A stretch of DNA of 64,000 nt, taken from the NCBI GenBank assembly GCA_051651625.1, contig JBOFSQ010000073.1, positions 16,267 through 80,266 of the forward strand, in the 5' to 3' direction. Below the pieces are notes generated by a model. That model made no database searches. It had not been told where the DNA came from and saw only the letters and a list, made by a program, of their open reading frames with translations. The DNA is from JBOFSQ01 sp051651625. GTDB taxonomy: Bacteria > Planctomycetota > Planctomycetia > Pirellulales > Thermoguttaceae. A program made the position numbers and the translations under genes. Below are positions 42,552-51,974 of the stretch, one piece after another (position 1 is the first letter of the stretch; each line of letters opens with the position of its first letter).

Positions 42552-43769
42552 TCAGGTCAGGCATTCAATTGTCGTATCCAGAAGAGAATTAAAGTATTTT
42601 TCATATTCAACAATCAGAGTATCTGGTTCCCAACGTCTGGCATGGCAACGGCATTGCTCGCTGACTTTCATGTAAAAATCTTCATCATCCCACAAACGTA
42701 CAATTGTTTCAACCCATGGAGCAGCTTCCTCTTCGGTTATAGGTGTGCGACTTTTGGGTGTGTATTTTTCAGGGACATTAAACAAGAAACCTGAATCGCC
42801 GCATGTTTCTGGCAGCGAACCGCGATTACTCGCCAAAACGGGAATTCCATTTAGCATCGCTTCCGCTGGAATACGTCCAAAAGATTCCCATCAAAGTGAT
42901 GGCATAAGAATGACACGAGTAACATTGTAAAAATCACGCGGGTCAGGCGTATTGGGCATCGATACAATACTTGTAATGCCTGTAAAATCCAAGCCTGTTT
43001 GACGAACCCATTCGGCATGACCTCTACTTTCGACGATAAGGAGCGGAATATCAGGACGGGAGTGACCGAGCATTTGGGCGATGCGGGCGAAGACAAAAAG
43101 TCCCTTGTGAATTTGGGGATTGACAAATGTGACGTGCCGTTTTGTTTGTGAGTTTGGAGAGACCTGTATTTTTGTTACTTGAATAGGAGACGCAAGCGGT
43201 GTTGCGCAAACTCCTAGCTTGGCATATTGCTCAGCAGCAAAACGTGATGGCACGAGAATACCATCGAAAGAACGGAAAAAACTTGCATTATTGTACTCAA
43301 AATTGCGGAGCCAAAAGACGGTGCGGATGCCTCTTGTTTTTGCTGCTTGAAATAGAAATGGCATAAACGACTGCCCGCCATAAGTTAGCAGGATATCTGG
43401 TTGCCAGTCATCTAAAATTTCTTGAAAAAGTCGCAAAAACGTGTTAGCAATCTCCGCAGGTGGTTGGGCAGTTCTGTTTTTGGGAAGAAAAATTGCGCCA
43501 CTAACTCCACAAGCACGGTAACCGATCAAATCAAATGCAACGGTGTCATGTTGCAGCGAGGTGACTTGAAATGGAATGCGTTGATTTGTCAATACCTGCA
43601 GAACATCTGGCTGTGGCATAGAGTCGAAAACAGAACCACACAAAACGCGAACGTCCCAGTGACGAGCGGCGAGCATTCCGAGTAATTCATTCGCCGAAAT
43701 CGCCGCGCCGCTGGATGAGTCCAGAATCGAGTGATAGGAAGCAAATAAAATCTTCTTACGCTTACACAT
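42552..43769 (-). pseudogene. GT4-type glycosyltransferase with in-frame TGA
   Basis: One frame from the ATG at 43769 to the stop at 42552 makes 405 codons if the TGA at 42891-42893 (codon 293) is read through. Before it lies an N-terminal Rossmann domain (RKKILFASYHSIL, DILLTYGGQSFMPFLFQ); after it, WESFGRIPAEAMLNGIPVLA, then SNRGSLPETCGDSGFL, the sugar-nucleotide binding end of GT4 enzymes. The family consensus just there is PSLWWESFG, so TGA replaces a Trp codon (TGG). Every other aligned position looks intact. Either a single recent nonsense mutation, a sequencing error, or suppression. Other genes here use TGA as a stop. Base composition is AT-richer than flanking genes, suggesting recent acquisition. 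Confidence 0.8.
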
Positions 43770-43819
43770 TTATTGAAAACTAGAAGCAAGCTCAAGTGAA
43801 AGCTTGAGATTCGTTGGGG

Positions 43820-44704
43820 TTATTCCTGAATGTTGTCAGCACAAACAATGGGCAACTCATATAAGACCGTCGTTTTGTTGGCAGAGTTTATATCTTGAAC
43901 TGCGATTTTTAACGTATATTTCCCGCTTTGATTCAACGGAAACCGATACACGACTCTCAATGTCCGTCCGACATCACGAGGGTCTATTCTAGCCGAAAAG
44001 AGGGAACCCGGAAGCATGTCCGACATCATCTCGCTAAAATTTACGGTTTGCCCTTTGTCATTGGTTAAAATGAGCTCGAACATTGCACTCATATCGTTGG
44101 TAGCATTGATAGACAAACCTCCAACATCTAATGAAAGTTGTACCTGCGCGCCAACGGAAAAGAGATTAGAGCCTGAAATCCATCCTGTGCCACCGATTTC
44201 ATGTGAAAGCAGAATGTTTCGCAACCCAAAAGTGTTTTCTGGAAGGATGACAATATCCTCACTTTTTTTGTACTGAATCCTCTTTAAGCTATCATTGACG
44301 ATTACTTGAAATTCGTACTTGCCCGCTTCGATCACAATAGGAACACGGCATCCGCTTTGTAGAAAAAATGGAGATTTGTCATCGAACAATTTTACCTTGT
44401 GATATTCAAAATCAGTAACAGACACGACATCTCCACTGGTTTTGTTGACCAAACGACAACTGGTTTCAAAAACACAGAGGTTTTCCGATGCAAGTTCTAC
44501 GGGCATCCGCAGAGAAACGCATATGAACTCTCCGGGAAAAAAACATCTCTGCTCAGTGACTCTGACAAATCCGACAGGTCCGTAAATAAAACGAATAGAA
44601 ATATCAGAACCGCTTGTACTAGACTCTGTTGTTTTGCTTATTTCTTCTGAAGTCCAACCAGTCGAGATTAGACAAAACACAACAAAAAAAAGTTTCGTCA
44701 GCAT
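43820..44704 (-). CDS. Secreted protein of unknown function
   Basis: A 294-residue protein from the ATG at 44704, with AGAAAGGAT upstream and a signal peptide (MLTKLFFVVFCLISTGWTSE). The mature part is beta-rich with Ig-like spacing (GEFICVSLRMPVEL, GKYEFQVIVNDSLKRIQY, GKYTLKIAVQDINSA) and no catalytic motif I recognise. AT-rich base composition like its glycosyltransferase neighbour. It may be a surface or adhesion-type protein acquired with it; I cannot name a family. Confidence 0.55.
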   Translation of the reverse strand: MLTKLFFVVFCLISTGWTSEEISKTTESSTSGSDISIRFIYGPVGFVRVTEQRCFFPGEFICVSLRMPVELASENLCVFETSCRLVNKTSGDVVSVTDFEYHKVKLFDDKSPFFLQSGCRVPIVIEAGKYEFQVIVNDSLKRIQYKKSEDIVILPENTFGLRNILLSHEIGGTGWISGSNLFSVGAQVQLSLDVGGLSINATNDMSAMFELILTNDKGQTVNFSEMMSDMLPGSLFSARIDPRDVGRTLRVVYRFPLNQSGKYTLKIAVQDINSANKTTVLYELPIVCADNIQE

Positions 44705-45315
44705 GATTATTGTATCCTTTCTGAAAATAAGTATAGGGCACATCCCATTCAATTCTGCTGTTTACAAAAAGACAGACCCCACAAAATATATTTGTGACTT
44801 GCTTTTTGGTCAAAATGTAAAATAGAGCCGCCGTGGCTACGACGATCTGGCTATCACTCGGCAAAAAAACTGGTGCAATGGCAGTACCAGCGACAGGCAA
44901 GATGGACAAGCTGGAGAGGGTAAGACGCTCCTATAGTTGTTCAAAGTAGAGCGACCTCCTGCTTGAGATTGTTTTTGCCATCTTTTGTGTTTTTTCGCAT
45001 AGCTAATTTCCTCGCATGGAAAAGGTGAGAAAATGGAACGCACCGCATCGACACCGCAGAACTAACCAAGCTTATGGTTAATTGTAGCAGTTGAAGTATC
45101 GGTGTCAACAAGGTTCGCTTGAATTCATCGGCATTTCGGCATTATCAAGTGGAAACGTGCCACTCTAGTTGCCCTATGATACGCAGGGCAGGTCACTGTC
45201 CACTAGACGTGCCATGTCAGGGCAGTGCGAGAGCAATCTATACCACAGAACTCCCCCAAGATTGACGTTTACCGAAGTCGGTGTAGAATCGTACTTGCCA
45301 CAGGAGATTCCCACA
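44705..45315. other. AT-rich gene-poor spacer
   Basis: A 611-base stretch with no convincing reading frame. A 96-codon minus frame at 44619-44909 lacks a ribosome binding site and overlaps the gene at 43820. Near the right end are a sigma-70-like promoter (45262-45289) and the ribosome binding site of the decayed transposase-family gene. I see nothing else. Confidence 0.5.
45262..45289 (+). promoter_or_regulatory. Sigma-70-type promoter of the decayed PD-(D/E)XK gene
   Basis: TTGACG at 45262-45267 and TAGAAT at 45284-45289, 16 bases apart. Downstream an AGGAGA lies eight bases before the ATG at 45316, so the expression signals survive although the gene is broken. Confidence 0.5.
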
Positions 45316-46235
45316 ATGAGCAAGTACATCAATCAATATACCGACTTCGGTTTCAAGAAGTTGTTCGGCGAAGAGGCGAATAAAGATTTGCTGATCGACT
45401 TTCTCAACACGCTTCTTCCGCAGCGTCACCAGATCAGTACGATCAAGTTTCGCAATCCAGACGTTCTCGGCGAGTCGGTCGAAGACCGCCGAGCGGTGTT
45501 CAACATCTACTGCGAAAACGCCGAACGCGGGCCGTTCATCGTCGAGATGCAGAAGGCCGAACAAGCACACTTCAAAGACCGCAGTGTCTAATACGTCGCG
45601 CATCCGATCCGCGAACAAGCCGTGAAAGGCAAGGTGTGGAACTTGTGAGCAACGAACCGTCTACTTCATCGGTATTCTCGACTTCGTGTACGACAAGCAC
45701 GATTCGTCGCCAATTTTGATTCGAGAGGTTTCGCTCAAAGACCAGTTTGGCAAAGAGTTTTACGAGAAGTTGCAGTTGATTTACGGCCAGATGCCGCTCT
45801 TCACGAAAACGGAATCAGAGTTGAAGTCGCACCAAGACAAGTGGCTCTATTTTCTCAAAAACCTGCCAGACTTAAACCACATTCCTGCAATAATGAAAGA
45901 GGAGGTTGTATTTGCGAAGGCGTTCCACACGGCAGAAGTCGCGGCAATGAACGACATCGAACGCGCCGCCTAATAACAAGCTCTGAATGACTACTGGACA
46001 TACTTTTGTCTACGATTGAGTTTGCGCACGACGCCGGTAAAAAACTGGTCTGAAACAAGGACTGAAACGCGGAGTTGCAAAAGGTCGCAGGGAAGGAATC
46101 AAAGAAGGGATGGAGAAATGCCGCGACGAGCGAACCATCGAAATTGCCCGCAGTATGAAACAAGAAGGTCTTGATGCCAGCTTTATTGCCAAAATGACCG
46201 GACTTCCTCTGGAAGAGATTGAACAAATCGCGTGA
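45316..46235 (+). pseudogene. PD-(D/E)XK nuclease family transposase (Rpn/TIGR01784 type), decayed
   Basis: The N-terminal MSKYINQYTDFGFKKLFGEE, then the nuclease region FIVEMQKAEQAHFKDRSV, is typical of this family. TAA then interrupts where a Tyr is expected. The frame continues through YVAHPIREQAVKGK and breaks (TGA and a frameshift near 45645), then resumes with VYFIGILDFVYDKHD and LPDLNHIPAIMKEEVVFAKA. TAATAA follows ERAA. At least one more shift near 46035 leads to the family's C-terminal charged repeat GLKRGVAKGRREGIKEGMEK and the end LDASFIAKMTGLPLEEIEQI. So all segments are present in order but split by at least four lesions. Non-functional. Confidence 0.85.
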
Positions 46236-46421
46236 ACTAGAGCAGTTTACGTTTTATACTGAAGCCGGTTTGAATTTCGCGCAGTAAAAACGGTAGCGGC
46301 CCAGCGAGGCTGCGGTACGCCAGAAGGCGAAGGGATGCAAATCGACCCGACTCGGGTCTACTGGATCCAGTTTTAGAGTATACGACCGTTCACACATCCA
46401 CAACAACAGGAGAAACTTCCA

Positions 46422-49400
46422 ATGAAACGTTCCACCATTCTTGCACTGACCATCGTTGCGATGTCTGCGATGACGGTCGTCGCCGCGACGATTGAAGAGT
46501 CGTTCCGCACGCCGCCCGACGCGACGAAGCCGGGCTGTTATTGGTACTGGATTAACGACAACGTATCGAAAGATGGCGTCGTCCGCGACCTTGAGGCGAT
46601 GCACGAAGTCGGGATCGGTCGCGCGTTCATCGGCAACATCGGTGAACAAGATGGCGACTACGGCAAAGTCAAACTCCTCTCCGACGAGTGGTGGGACATT
46701 ACGCACGAAGCTGTCAAAACCGCAACAAAACTCGGTATCGAAATCGGAATGTTCAACAGTCCGGGCTGGAGCCAGTCGGGCGGGCCATGGGTCAAACCGG
46801 AACAGTCGATGCGTTATCTCGCCACGAGCGAAGCGCGCGTCGCGGGCGGAAAGAAAGTTAACGTCAAGATTCCCGCGCCGGGAAAAGACTTTCAAGACGT
46901 GCGAACTATCGCATTCCGCACACCCAAAGACGACGCCGTTTCAATCCGCGACATGAAACCGACGATCACCACACTTCCCAAGATGGAAGCGTGTGAGAAG
47001 ATCGCTGATGGCAACGCCGCAACCGTTCTCACTGTCACGCCGACCAAAGAGCGAACGTGGAGCATCGACTTCACTACCGAAAAACCGTTCACTGCGCGAA
47101 GCGTCGTCTTGAACGCAACCGCGCCGAGCAGCGGCGTTCTCGAAGTCAGTGTACCGAACGAGTCGGGCGACGGGTTCCGCGTCGTCAGCAAAACGCGGTT
47201 TGACCGCAGCAATCCCAGCATAAGCGTCGGCTTCGTCCCGTACGCGCCGGTCGTTGTGTCGATCCCCGCGACGACGGCGAAATCGTTCAGGCTCGGCATA
47301 AGTGAGAATCACGGCGGAACGTTTTCCGAGATCGACATTCTCTCTGCGCCGCGAGTTGAATCGTTCGCAGAAAAAACGCTTGCGAAAATGTGGCCGACTC
47401 CGCTGCCGCTCTTCGGTGCGTACCTTTGGCGGTCGCAACCGGAAATCGACGACGCCGCAACAATCATTCCGCGCGATGGCGTCATCGACATCTCCAAATA
47501 TATGAAGCCCGACGGAACGCTCGAATGGGATGCGCCCGATGGCGACTGGATTGTTCAGCGAACAGGAATGCTGACAACCGGCGTTCAAAACTCGCCCGCG
47601 ACGAAAGAAGCGAAAGGACTCGAAATCGACAAGATGAGCCGCAAACACGCCGCGTTCCACTTCGACGCATACATGGGCAAAGTTTTGGAAAAGATTCCCG
47701 CCGCTGATCGTGAGTCGTTCAAGGTCGTCGTGCAAGACAGTTACGAGACCGGCGGACAAAACTGGACCGACGGATTCATCGAAGAGTTCCAACAGCGTTA
47801 CGGTTACGATCCGACGCCGTTTTTGCCCGTGATGCAGGGGCGAGTCGTGGCGAGTGCGGATATGAGCGACCGTTTTCTTTGGGACTTGCGGCGACTCATC
47901 GCCGACAAAGTTGCACACGATTACGTCGGCGGACTCCGCGAAGTCTCCAACAAACACGGACTCAAAACGTGGCTTGAGTGCTACGGTCACTGGGGTTTCC
48001 CCGGCGAGTTTCTTCAGTACGGCGGACAGTCCGATTACGTTGCGGGCGAGTTCTGGAACGAAGGCGATCTCGGCAGCATCGAGAACCGCGCCGCTTCGTC
48101 GTGTGGTCACATTTACGGCAAGAAGAAAATCACCGCTGAGTCGTTCACCGCGGCGGCTCGCGTCTACGAACGTCATCCGCGACTCCTCAAAAAACGGTGC
48201 GACTGGTCGTACACCGAAGGGATCAACGAGACGCTGCTCCACCTCTACATTCACCAACCTTACGAAGACAAAACGCCCGGCGTGAACGCTTGGTTTGCGA
48301 CGGAGTTCAATCGTAAGAACACTTGGTTTTATCAGATGCGTCCGTTCGTCGATTATATGCGGCGATGTATGTTTATGCTCCAGCAAGGGCAGAACGTCGC
48401 GGACGTTGCGTACTTCATCGGCGAAGACGCACCGAAAATGACCGGTGCTATCGACCCGCCAATTCCAAGCGGATATTCGTTCGACTACATCAACGGCGAA
48501 GTAATCCGCGACAGTCTTTCAGCACGCGACGGCAAGTTTGTCTTGCCGCACGGGACTTCGTATCGTTTGCTCGTGCTGCCGAACGTTGGCACGATGCGGC
48601 CCGAAGTTTTGCGCAAGATTGCAAAACTTGTCGAAGACGGCGGGTGCATTCTTGGTACTCCGCCGGCGCACTCTCCGAGTCTCGAAAACTATCCGAAGTG
48701 CGACGAGGAAGTTGCGAAAATTGTCGCCGAACTCTGGGGCAAAGACTTCGCGCCGAGTGACAAACCGTTCACGCGAAAAGTTGGCAAGGGGATCGTCTGT
48801 GCTGGAATGGACGTGAAGTCCGCACTCGCCATCACGAAGACGCCGCCCGACTGCATCACCGATAATCCGAACACGCTTTACGTTCACCGCGAACTCGAAG
48901 ACGGCACCGAAATCTACTTCGTTTGCAACCAAGTAGACGAGACGATTGTGTTCGATGCGACGTTCCGTGTTAGCGGCAAACAGCCGGAACTTTGGGACGC
49001 TGTGACGGGTGAAGTTCGTTCGCTTCCGGCGTTCACGCAGAACGGCGACACGACGACTGTTCCGCTCAAACTGTATTCGTGGGGGAGTGCGTTCATCGTT
49101 TTCCGCAAAGATGGTAAACCGACCGCGAGCGGTATCACCGCGAGCGGTTTAGCCGCGAACTTCCCAGCGTTTGCGACGTTGCAAACGATTGCAACTCCGT
49201 GGACGGTGACGTTCGACAAGGCGAGTCGCGGGCCGGAGTCGCCGCAGACGTTTGAGAAGTTGATCGACTGGAGCACGTCGAGCGACGCCGCGATCCGCAA
49301 CTATTCGGGGACGGCGACGTACAAGAACAGTTTCACCGTTGACGCGATTCCTGCGAAGGGACTTTGGCTCGACCTCGGTGCTGTGGAAGTGATCGCAACT

Positions 49401-49655
49401 GTTCGCGTCAACGGCAAAGAGGCCGCGACACTGTGGACGGCTCCGTGGCGTGTCGATGTGACGCCGCTGGTGAAGACGGGCGAAAACACGATTGAGATCG
49501 ACGTTGTGAACACTTGGACAAACCGTCTCATCGGCGACGCAAGTCTCCCCGTTAGTGAACGCCCGACGTGGATTACTGTCAACACGTTCAAGCCCGACCA
49601 AAAACTTTCACCATCCGGCCTGCTCGGGCCGGTAACGCTGGAAAGCGAGAAGTAG
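46422..49655 (+). CDS. GH106-type alpha-L-rhamnosidase, exported
   Basis: A 1077-residue enzyme with a signal peptide (MKRSTILALTIVAMSAMTVV). GH106-type landmarks are GCYWYWINDNVSKDGVVRDL near the N-terminus, FNSPGWSQSGGPWVKPEQSM, the acidic clusters DSYETGGQNWTDGF and DYVAGEFWNEGDLG that likely hold catalytic carboxylates, and KITAESFTAAARV. A C-terminal beta-sandwich (LIDWSTSSDAAIRNYSGTAT, LWLDLGAVEVIATVRVNGKE) resembles GH2-type sugar-binding domains. It would cleave terminal L-rhamnose from polysaccharide outside the cytoplasm. Strong AGGAGA eight bases before the ATG. A CGACCGTTCAC variant of the start-proximal motif lies just upstream. Confidence 0.8.
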   Translation: MKRSTILALTIVAMSAMTVVAATIEESFRTPPDATKPGCYWYWINDNVSKDGVVRDLEAMHEVGIGRAFIGNIGEQDGDYGKVKLLSDEWWDITHEAVKTATKLGIEIGMFNSPGWSQSGGPWVKPEQSMRYLATSEARVAGGKKVNVKIPAPGKDFQDVRTIAFRTPKDDAVSIRDMKPTITTLPKMEACEKIADGNAATVLTVTPTKERTWSIDFTTEKPFTARSVVLNATAPSSGVLEVSVPNESGDGFRVVSKTRFDRSNPSISVGFVPYAPVVVSIPATTAKSFRLGISENHGGTFSEIDILSAPRVESFAEKTLAKMWPTPLPLFGAYLWRSQPEIDDAATIIPRDGVIDISKYMKPDGTLEWDAPDGDWIVQRTGMLTTGVQNSPATKEAKGLEIDKMSRKHAAFHFDAYMGKVLEKIPAADRESFKVVVQDSYETGGQNWTDGFIEEFQQRYGYDPTPFLPVMQGRVVASADMSDRFLWDLRRLIADKVAHDYVGGLREVSNKHGLKTWLECYGHWGFPGEFLQYGGQSDYVAGEFWNEGDLGSIENRAASSCGHIYGKKKITAESFTAAARVYERHPRLLKKRCDWSYTEGINETLLHLYIHQPYEDKTPGVNAWFATEFNRKNTWFYQMRPFVDYMRRCMFMLQQGQNVADVAYFIGEDAPKMTGAIDPPIPSGYSFDYINGEVIRDSLSARDGKFVLPHGTSYRLLVLPNVGTMRPEVLRKIAKLVEDGGCILGTPPAHSPSLENYPKCDEEVAKIVAELWGKDFAPSDKPFTRKVGKGIVCAGMDVKSALAITKTPPDCITDNPNTLYVHRELEDGTEIYFVCNQVDETIVFDATFRVSGKQPELWDAVTGEVRSLPAFTQNGDTTTVPLKLYSWGSAFIVFRKDGKPTASGITASGLAANFPAFATLQTIATPWTVTFDKASRGPESPQTFEKLIDWSTSSDAAIRNYSGTATYKNSFTVDAIPAKGLWLDLGAVEVIATVRVNGKEAATLWTAPWRVDVTPLVKTGENTIEIDVVNTWTNRLIGDASLPVSERPTWITVNTFKPDQKLSPSGLLGPVTLESEK

Positions 49656-49663
49656 AGAGTTCA

Positions 49664-50455
49664 ATGCTCATCACCAGCCGCGACAATCCGAAGTTTCGTG
49701 AGGCGTTGCAGCTACGCGAGAGCCGCGTGCGGCGACGCTTGTCGCGGTTTGTTATCGACGGTGTTCGTGAAATCGCAACCGCTCTCGATGGCGGCGTTCG
49801 ACTCGAACGTCTCTTCGTTCGTGAAGACGACGACACGCCCGATACGGTAAAACTCGTCGCACGTTGTCGCGCGTTTTGTGAAACGATGACGGTTACGGCG
49901 TCGCTCTTTGAGCGACTGGCGTTTGGCGAGCGTGATTGGTCGGTGGTGGCGGTGGCGGTTTCGCCGTCGCGTCTCTTGTCGGAGTTGGTGCTCCCAGCGT
50001 CGCCGCTGATTGCGGTCATTGAAGGAGTTGAGAAACCGGGGAACGTCGGCGCGGTCTTTCGTAGTGCCGACGCGGCTGGACTCGATGCAGTAATCGTCGC
50101 AGCTCCGCAGTCTGATCTCGATAACCCAGCGGCGATTCGTGCCAGTCTTGGAACGGTCTTCACGGTTCCATCTGCGGTCGCTGCGAGTGACGATGTGATC
50201 GCGTTTCTCCGTGAGCGAAACTTCACGATGATGGCGACGCGGTGTGACGCGACAACTTTATATCACACGATCAACTATGACGGAGCGACCGCGATCATTT
50301 TGGGGAGCGAGTCGCAAGGACTTTCAGCGGCGTGGCACGCGGACGACATCACTGCGATTCGGCTTCCGATGCACGGTCGCGCCGACAGCCTCAACATATC
50401 CGCCACCGCCGCTGCCGTTTTCTATCACGCCAAACTCAATCGCGGCGCGATGTAG
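49664..50455 (+). CDS. RNA 2'-O-methyltransferase, SpoU/TrmH family
   Basis: A 263-residue protein starting at the ATG at 49664 (MLITSRDNPKFREAL), eight bases after the GH106 stop. A short RNA-binding N-terminal domain precedes the trefoil-knot SPOUT domain. The motifs are VEKPGNVGAVFRSADAAGLD, AIRASLGTVFTVP, IILGSESQGLS and LPMHGRADSLNISATAAAVF, where the Arg/Asn/Ser residues bind RNA and AdoMet. It methylates a ribose in rRNA or tRNA; the exact site is unknown. Close spacing suggests co-transcription with GH106, though the functions are unrelated. Confidence 0.85.
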   Translation: MLITSRDNPKFREALQLRESRVRRRLSRFVIDGVREIATALDGGVRLERLFVREDDDTPDTVKLVARCRAFCETMTVTASLFERLAFGERDWSVVAVAVSPSRLLSELVLPASPLIAVIEGVEKPGNVGAVFRSADAAGLDAVIVAAPQSDLDNPAAIRASLGTVFTVPSAVAASDDVIAFLRERNFTMMATRCDATTLYHTINYDGATAIILGSESQGLSAAWHADDITAIRLPMHGRADSLNISATAAAVFYHAKLNRGAM

Positions 50456-50523
50456 ACCCGTTACGAGGTATACAAAATCTCTCGACTTCCTTTCTTCACA
50501 CACACTTAACCCACACATTCACC

Positions 50524-51585
50524 ATGCTACTCACACGCACACTCGTCTTGTTGACCGCGATTTTATGTTGCAATCACGCCGCTGCGCAGTTTGACTTTGT
50601 GTCGCCGAAGTCTAACGATGAAACCGTGCCCGGTAACACAAGTTATCTTGGCGAACCACACACGCAGATTTATCGCGCGGGGGTCAAACTCGAACCCGGC
50701 ATGAATGTTGGCGGTGTTCGGCTCACGATTCCCGTCCCACAAAACTGGGGCGAAGAACAGAAAGTTCGTCTGCTAGACGAGAAAAATGAGACCGCGTTTC
50801 GCACTGCGTTCCACCCGATTGGAGGTGTAACACTTCTCGAACTTTCCGCGCCAACACTACGTCCACTCACGCCCGCTGAAGTTGTCTTCACCTATGAAGT
50901 AACTCGGCGCGACATCCTTCCACCATCACCCGACGAAATCGCAAATCTCGTCATTCCAAAAAAGATTCCGCCCGTACTCGAACCGCTCATCAAAAGCGAG
51001 AGTCCCAAAATCGAACACAAAAACAAAAAGTTCGCACAACTCTTTCAAGAAATCACAGCAGGTATCGAAACCGACTGGGCCAAGGTCGAAGCGATCTACG
51101 ACTACGTCCGCGAACGCCTCACCTACGACGACAACTACAAAGACAGAAACGCCAAAGGCGCACTGACAACGATCACCGACGGCAAGTGGTGTGGTGATTG
51201 CAAAGATATGACGTTCGTATTCATCGCCATCTGCCGCGCCGGTAAAATCCCCGCTCGCGCCGTCAGGCTCCCGACCCATTGCTACGCCGAGTTCTACCTC
51301 GAAAACCCCAACAAAACTGATTCCAAAACGACATCCAGTTCACGCCGCGCAGCTCCGGTTGGCCGCTGGTATCCGTGCGAACTCGCTGGAGACCGTCATT
51401 TCGGTTCGCTCACGGGGATCAGTGCTGCCGCACCGATTCTCCAGCGTGGTGACAACTACACGCATATTGATCTCACGGGCGATTCGGAATCAATGTACTA
51501 CTACAAAGAGATGTTCGAGGCCGCTGAAGTCATCGGTGGTGCGCGGCCAAAGTTCACCTTCATTCACGCCGTAGTGGAGAAATGA
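50524..51585 (+). CDS. Exported transglutaminase-like protein
   Basis: A 353-residue protein from the ATG at 50524; the upstream reading frame to 50332 overlaps the methyltransferase gene and has no homology. The signal peptide is MLLTRTLVLLTAILCCNHAA. The transglutaminase-like catalytic triad is visible: Cys in GKWCGDCKDM, His in THCYAEFYL, then an acidic residue in WYPCELAGD. Such bacterial proteins often act as proteases or in peptide crosslinking in the envelope. A flexible charged linker (residues ~135-160) precedes the catalytic domain. Little ribosome binding site signal. Confidence 0.8.
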   Translation: MLLTRTLVLLTAILCCNHAAAQFDFVSPKSNDETVPGNTSYLGEPHTQIYRAGVKLEPGMNVGGVRLTIPVPQNWGEEQKVRLLDEKNETAFRTAFHPIGGVTLLELSAPTLRPLTPAEVVFTYEVTRRDILPPSPDEIANLVIPKKIPPVLEPLIKSESPKIEHKNKKFAQLFQEITAGIETDWAKVEAIYDYVRERLTYDDNYKDRNAKGALTTITDGKWCGDCKDMTFVFIAICRAGKIPARAVRLPTHCYAEFYLENPNKTDSKTTSSSRRAAPVGRWYPCELAGDRHFGSLTGISAAAPILQRGDNYTHIDLTGDSESMYYYKEMFEAAEVIGGARPKFTFIHAVVEK

Positions 51586-51697
51586 GTTGTCTGTCTTATG
51601 ACCGCCCCCCATCGACAAATCGTAATGGACGTGTACACTTCCCGCCTCGTATAGGCTAGAGTCTCCCGTTTTCCCACAGCAAGAAAGGTGATATGAC

Positions 51698-51916
51698 GTG
51701 GTCAAACTAACGCTTCGTGATCGTGAACCAATTCAAGACGCAGTACGCCGCTTCCGTAAGTTAGTTGAGCGTAGTGGTATCAAAAAGGAAATGCGTCGTC
51801 GTGAAAACTATGAGAAGCCGAGCGAGATCAAGCGTCGCGCAAGACTTCGTGCCGAACGTCGCGTACGCCATGCCATCCGCATGGCTCTAAATCCACGCGC
51901 GTATCAAAACGGCTGA
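51698..51916 (+). CDS. rpsU: Ribosomal protein bS21
   Basis: A 72-residue basic protein: KLTLRDREPIQDAVRRFRKL, then ENYEKPSEIKRRARLRAERR, the typical bS21 core. It binds the 30S platform near the anti-Shine-Dalgarno end. The start is a GTG at 51698 with AAAGGTG upstream, because the ATG at 51693 is in another frame and soon stops. A possible weak promoter (TCGACA at 51612, TACACT at 51634) precedes it. Confidence 0.92.
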   Translation: MVKLTLRDREPIQDAVRRFRKLVERSGIKKEMRRRENYEKPSEIKRRARLRAERRVRHAIRMALNPRAYQNG

Positions 51917-51974
51917 GCGTGTGACGGGCCGTAGTGGTGACCGTTCACGAATTTTTCGTTAGGATGGAGCCGGT

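Noticed and set aside
42552..43769. Genome-wide reassignment of TGA to Trp
   Set aside because: Several well-supported genes end in TGA in this window (for example the ATPase at 41245 and the mutase at 26570), so TGA acts as stop.
44619..44909. 96-codon minus-strand frame in the AT-rich region
   Set aside because: It overlaps the secreted-protein gene start, lacks a ribosome binding site and shows no domain. Probably chance.
46941..48386. A 481-codon minus-strand open frame
   Set aside because: Antisense shadow of the GH106 gene, with no signal or homology; the GH106 frame has signal peptide, SD and family motifs.
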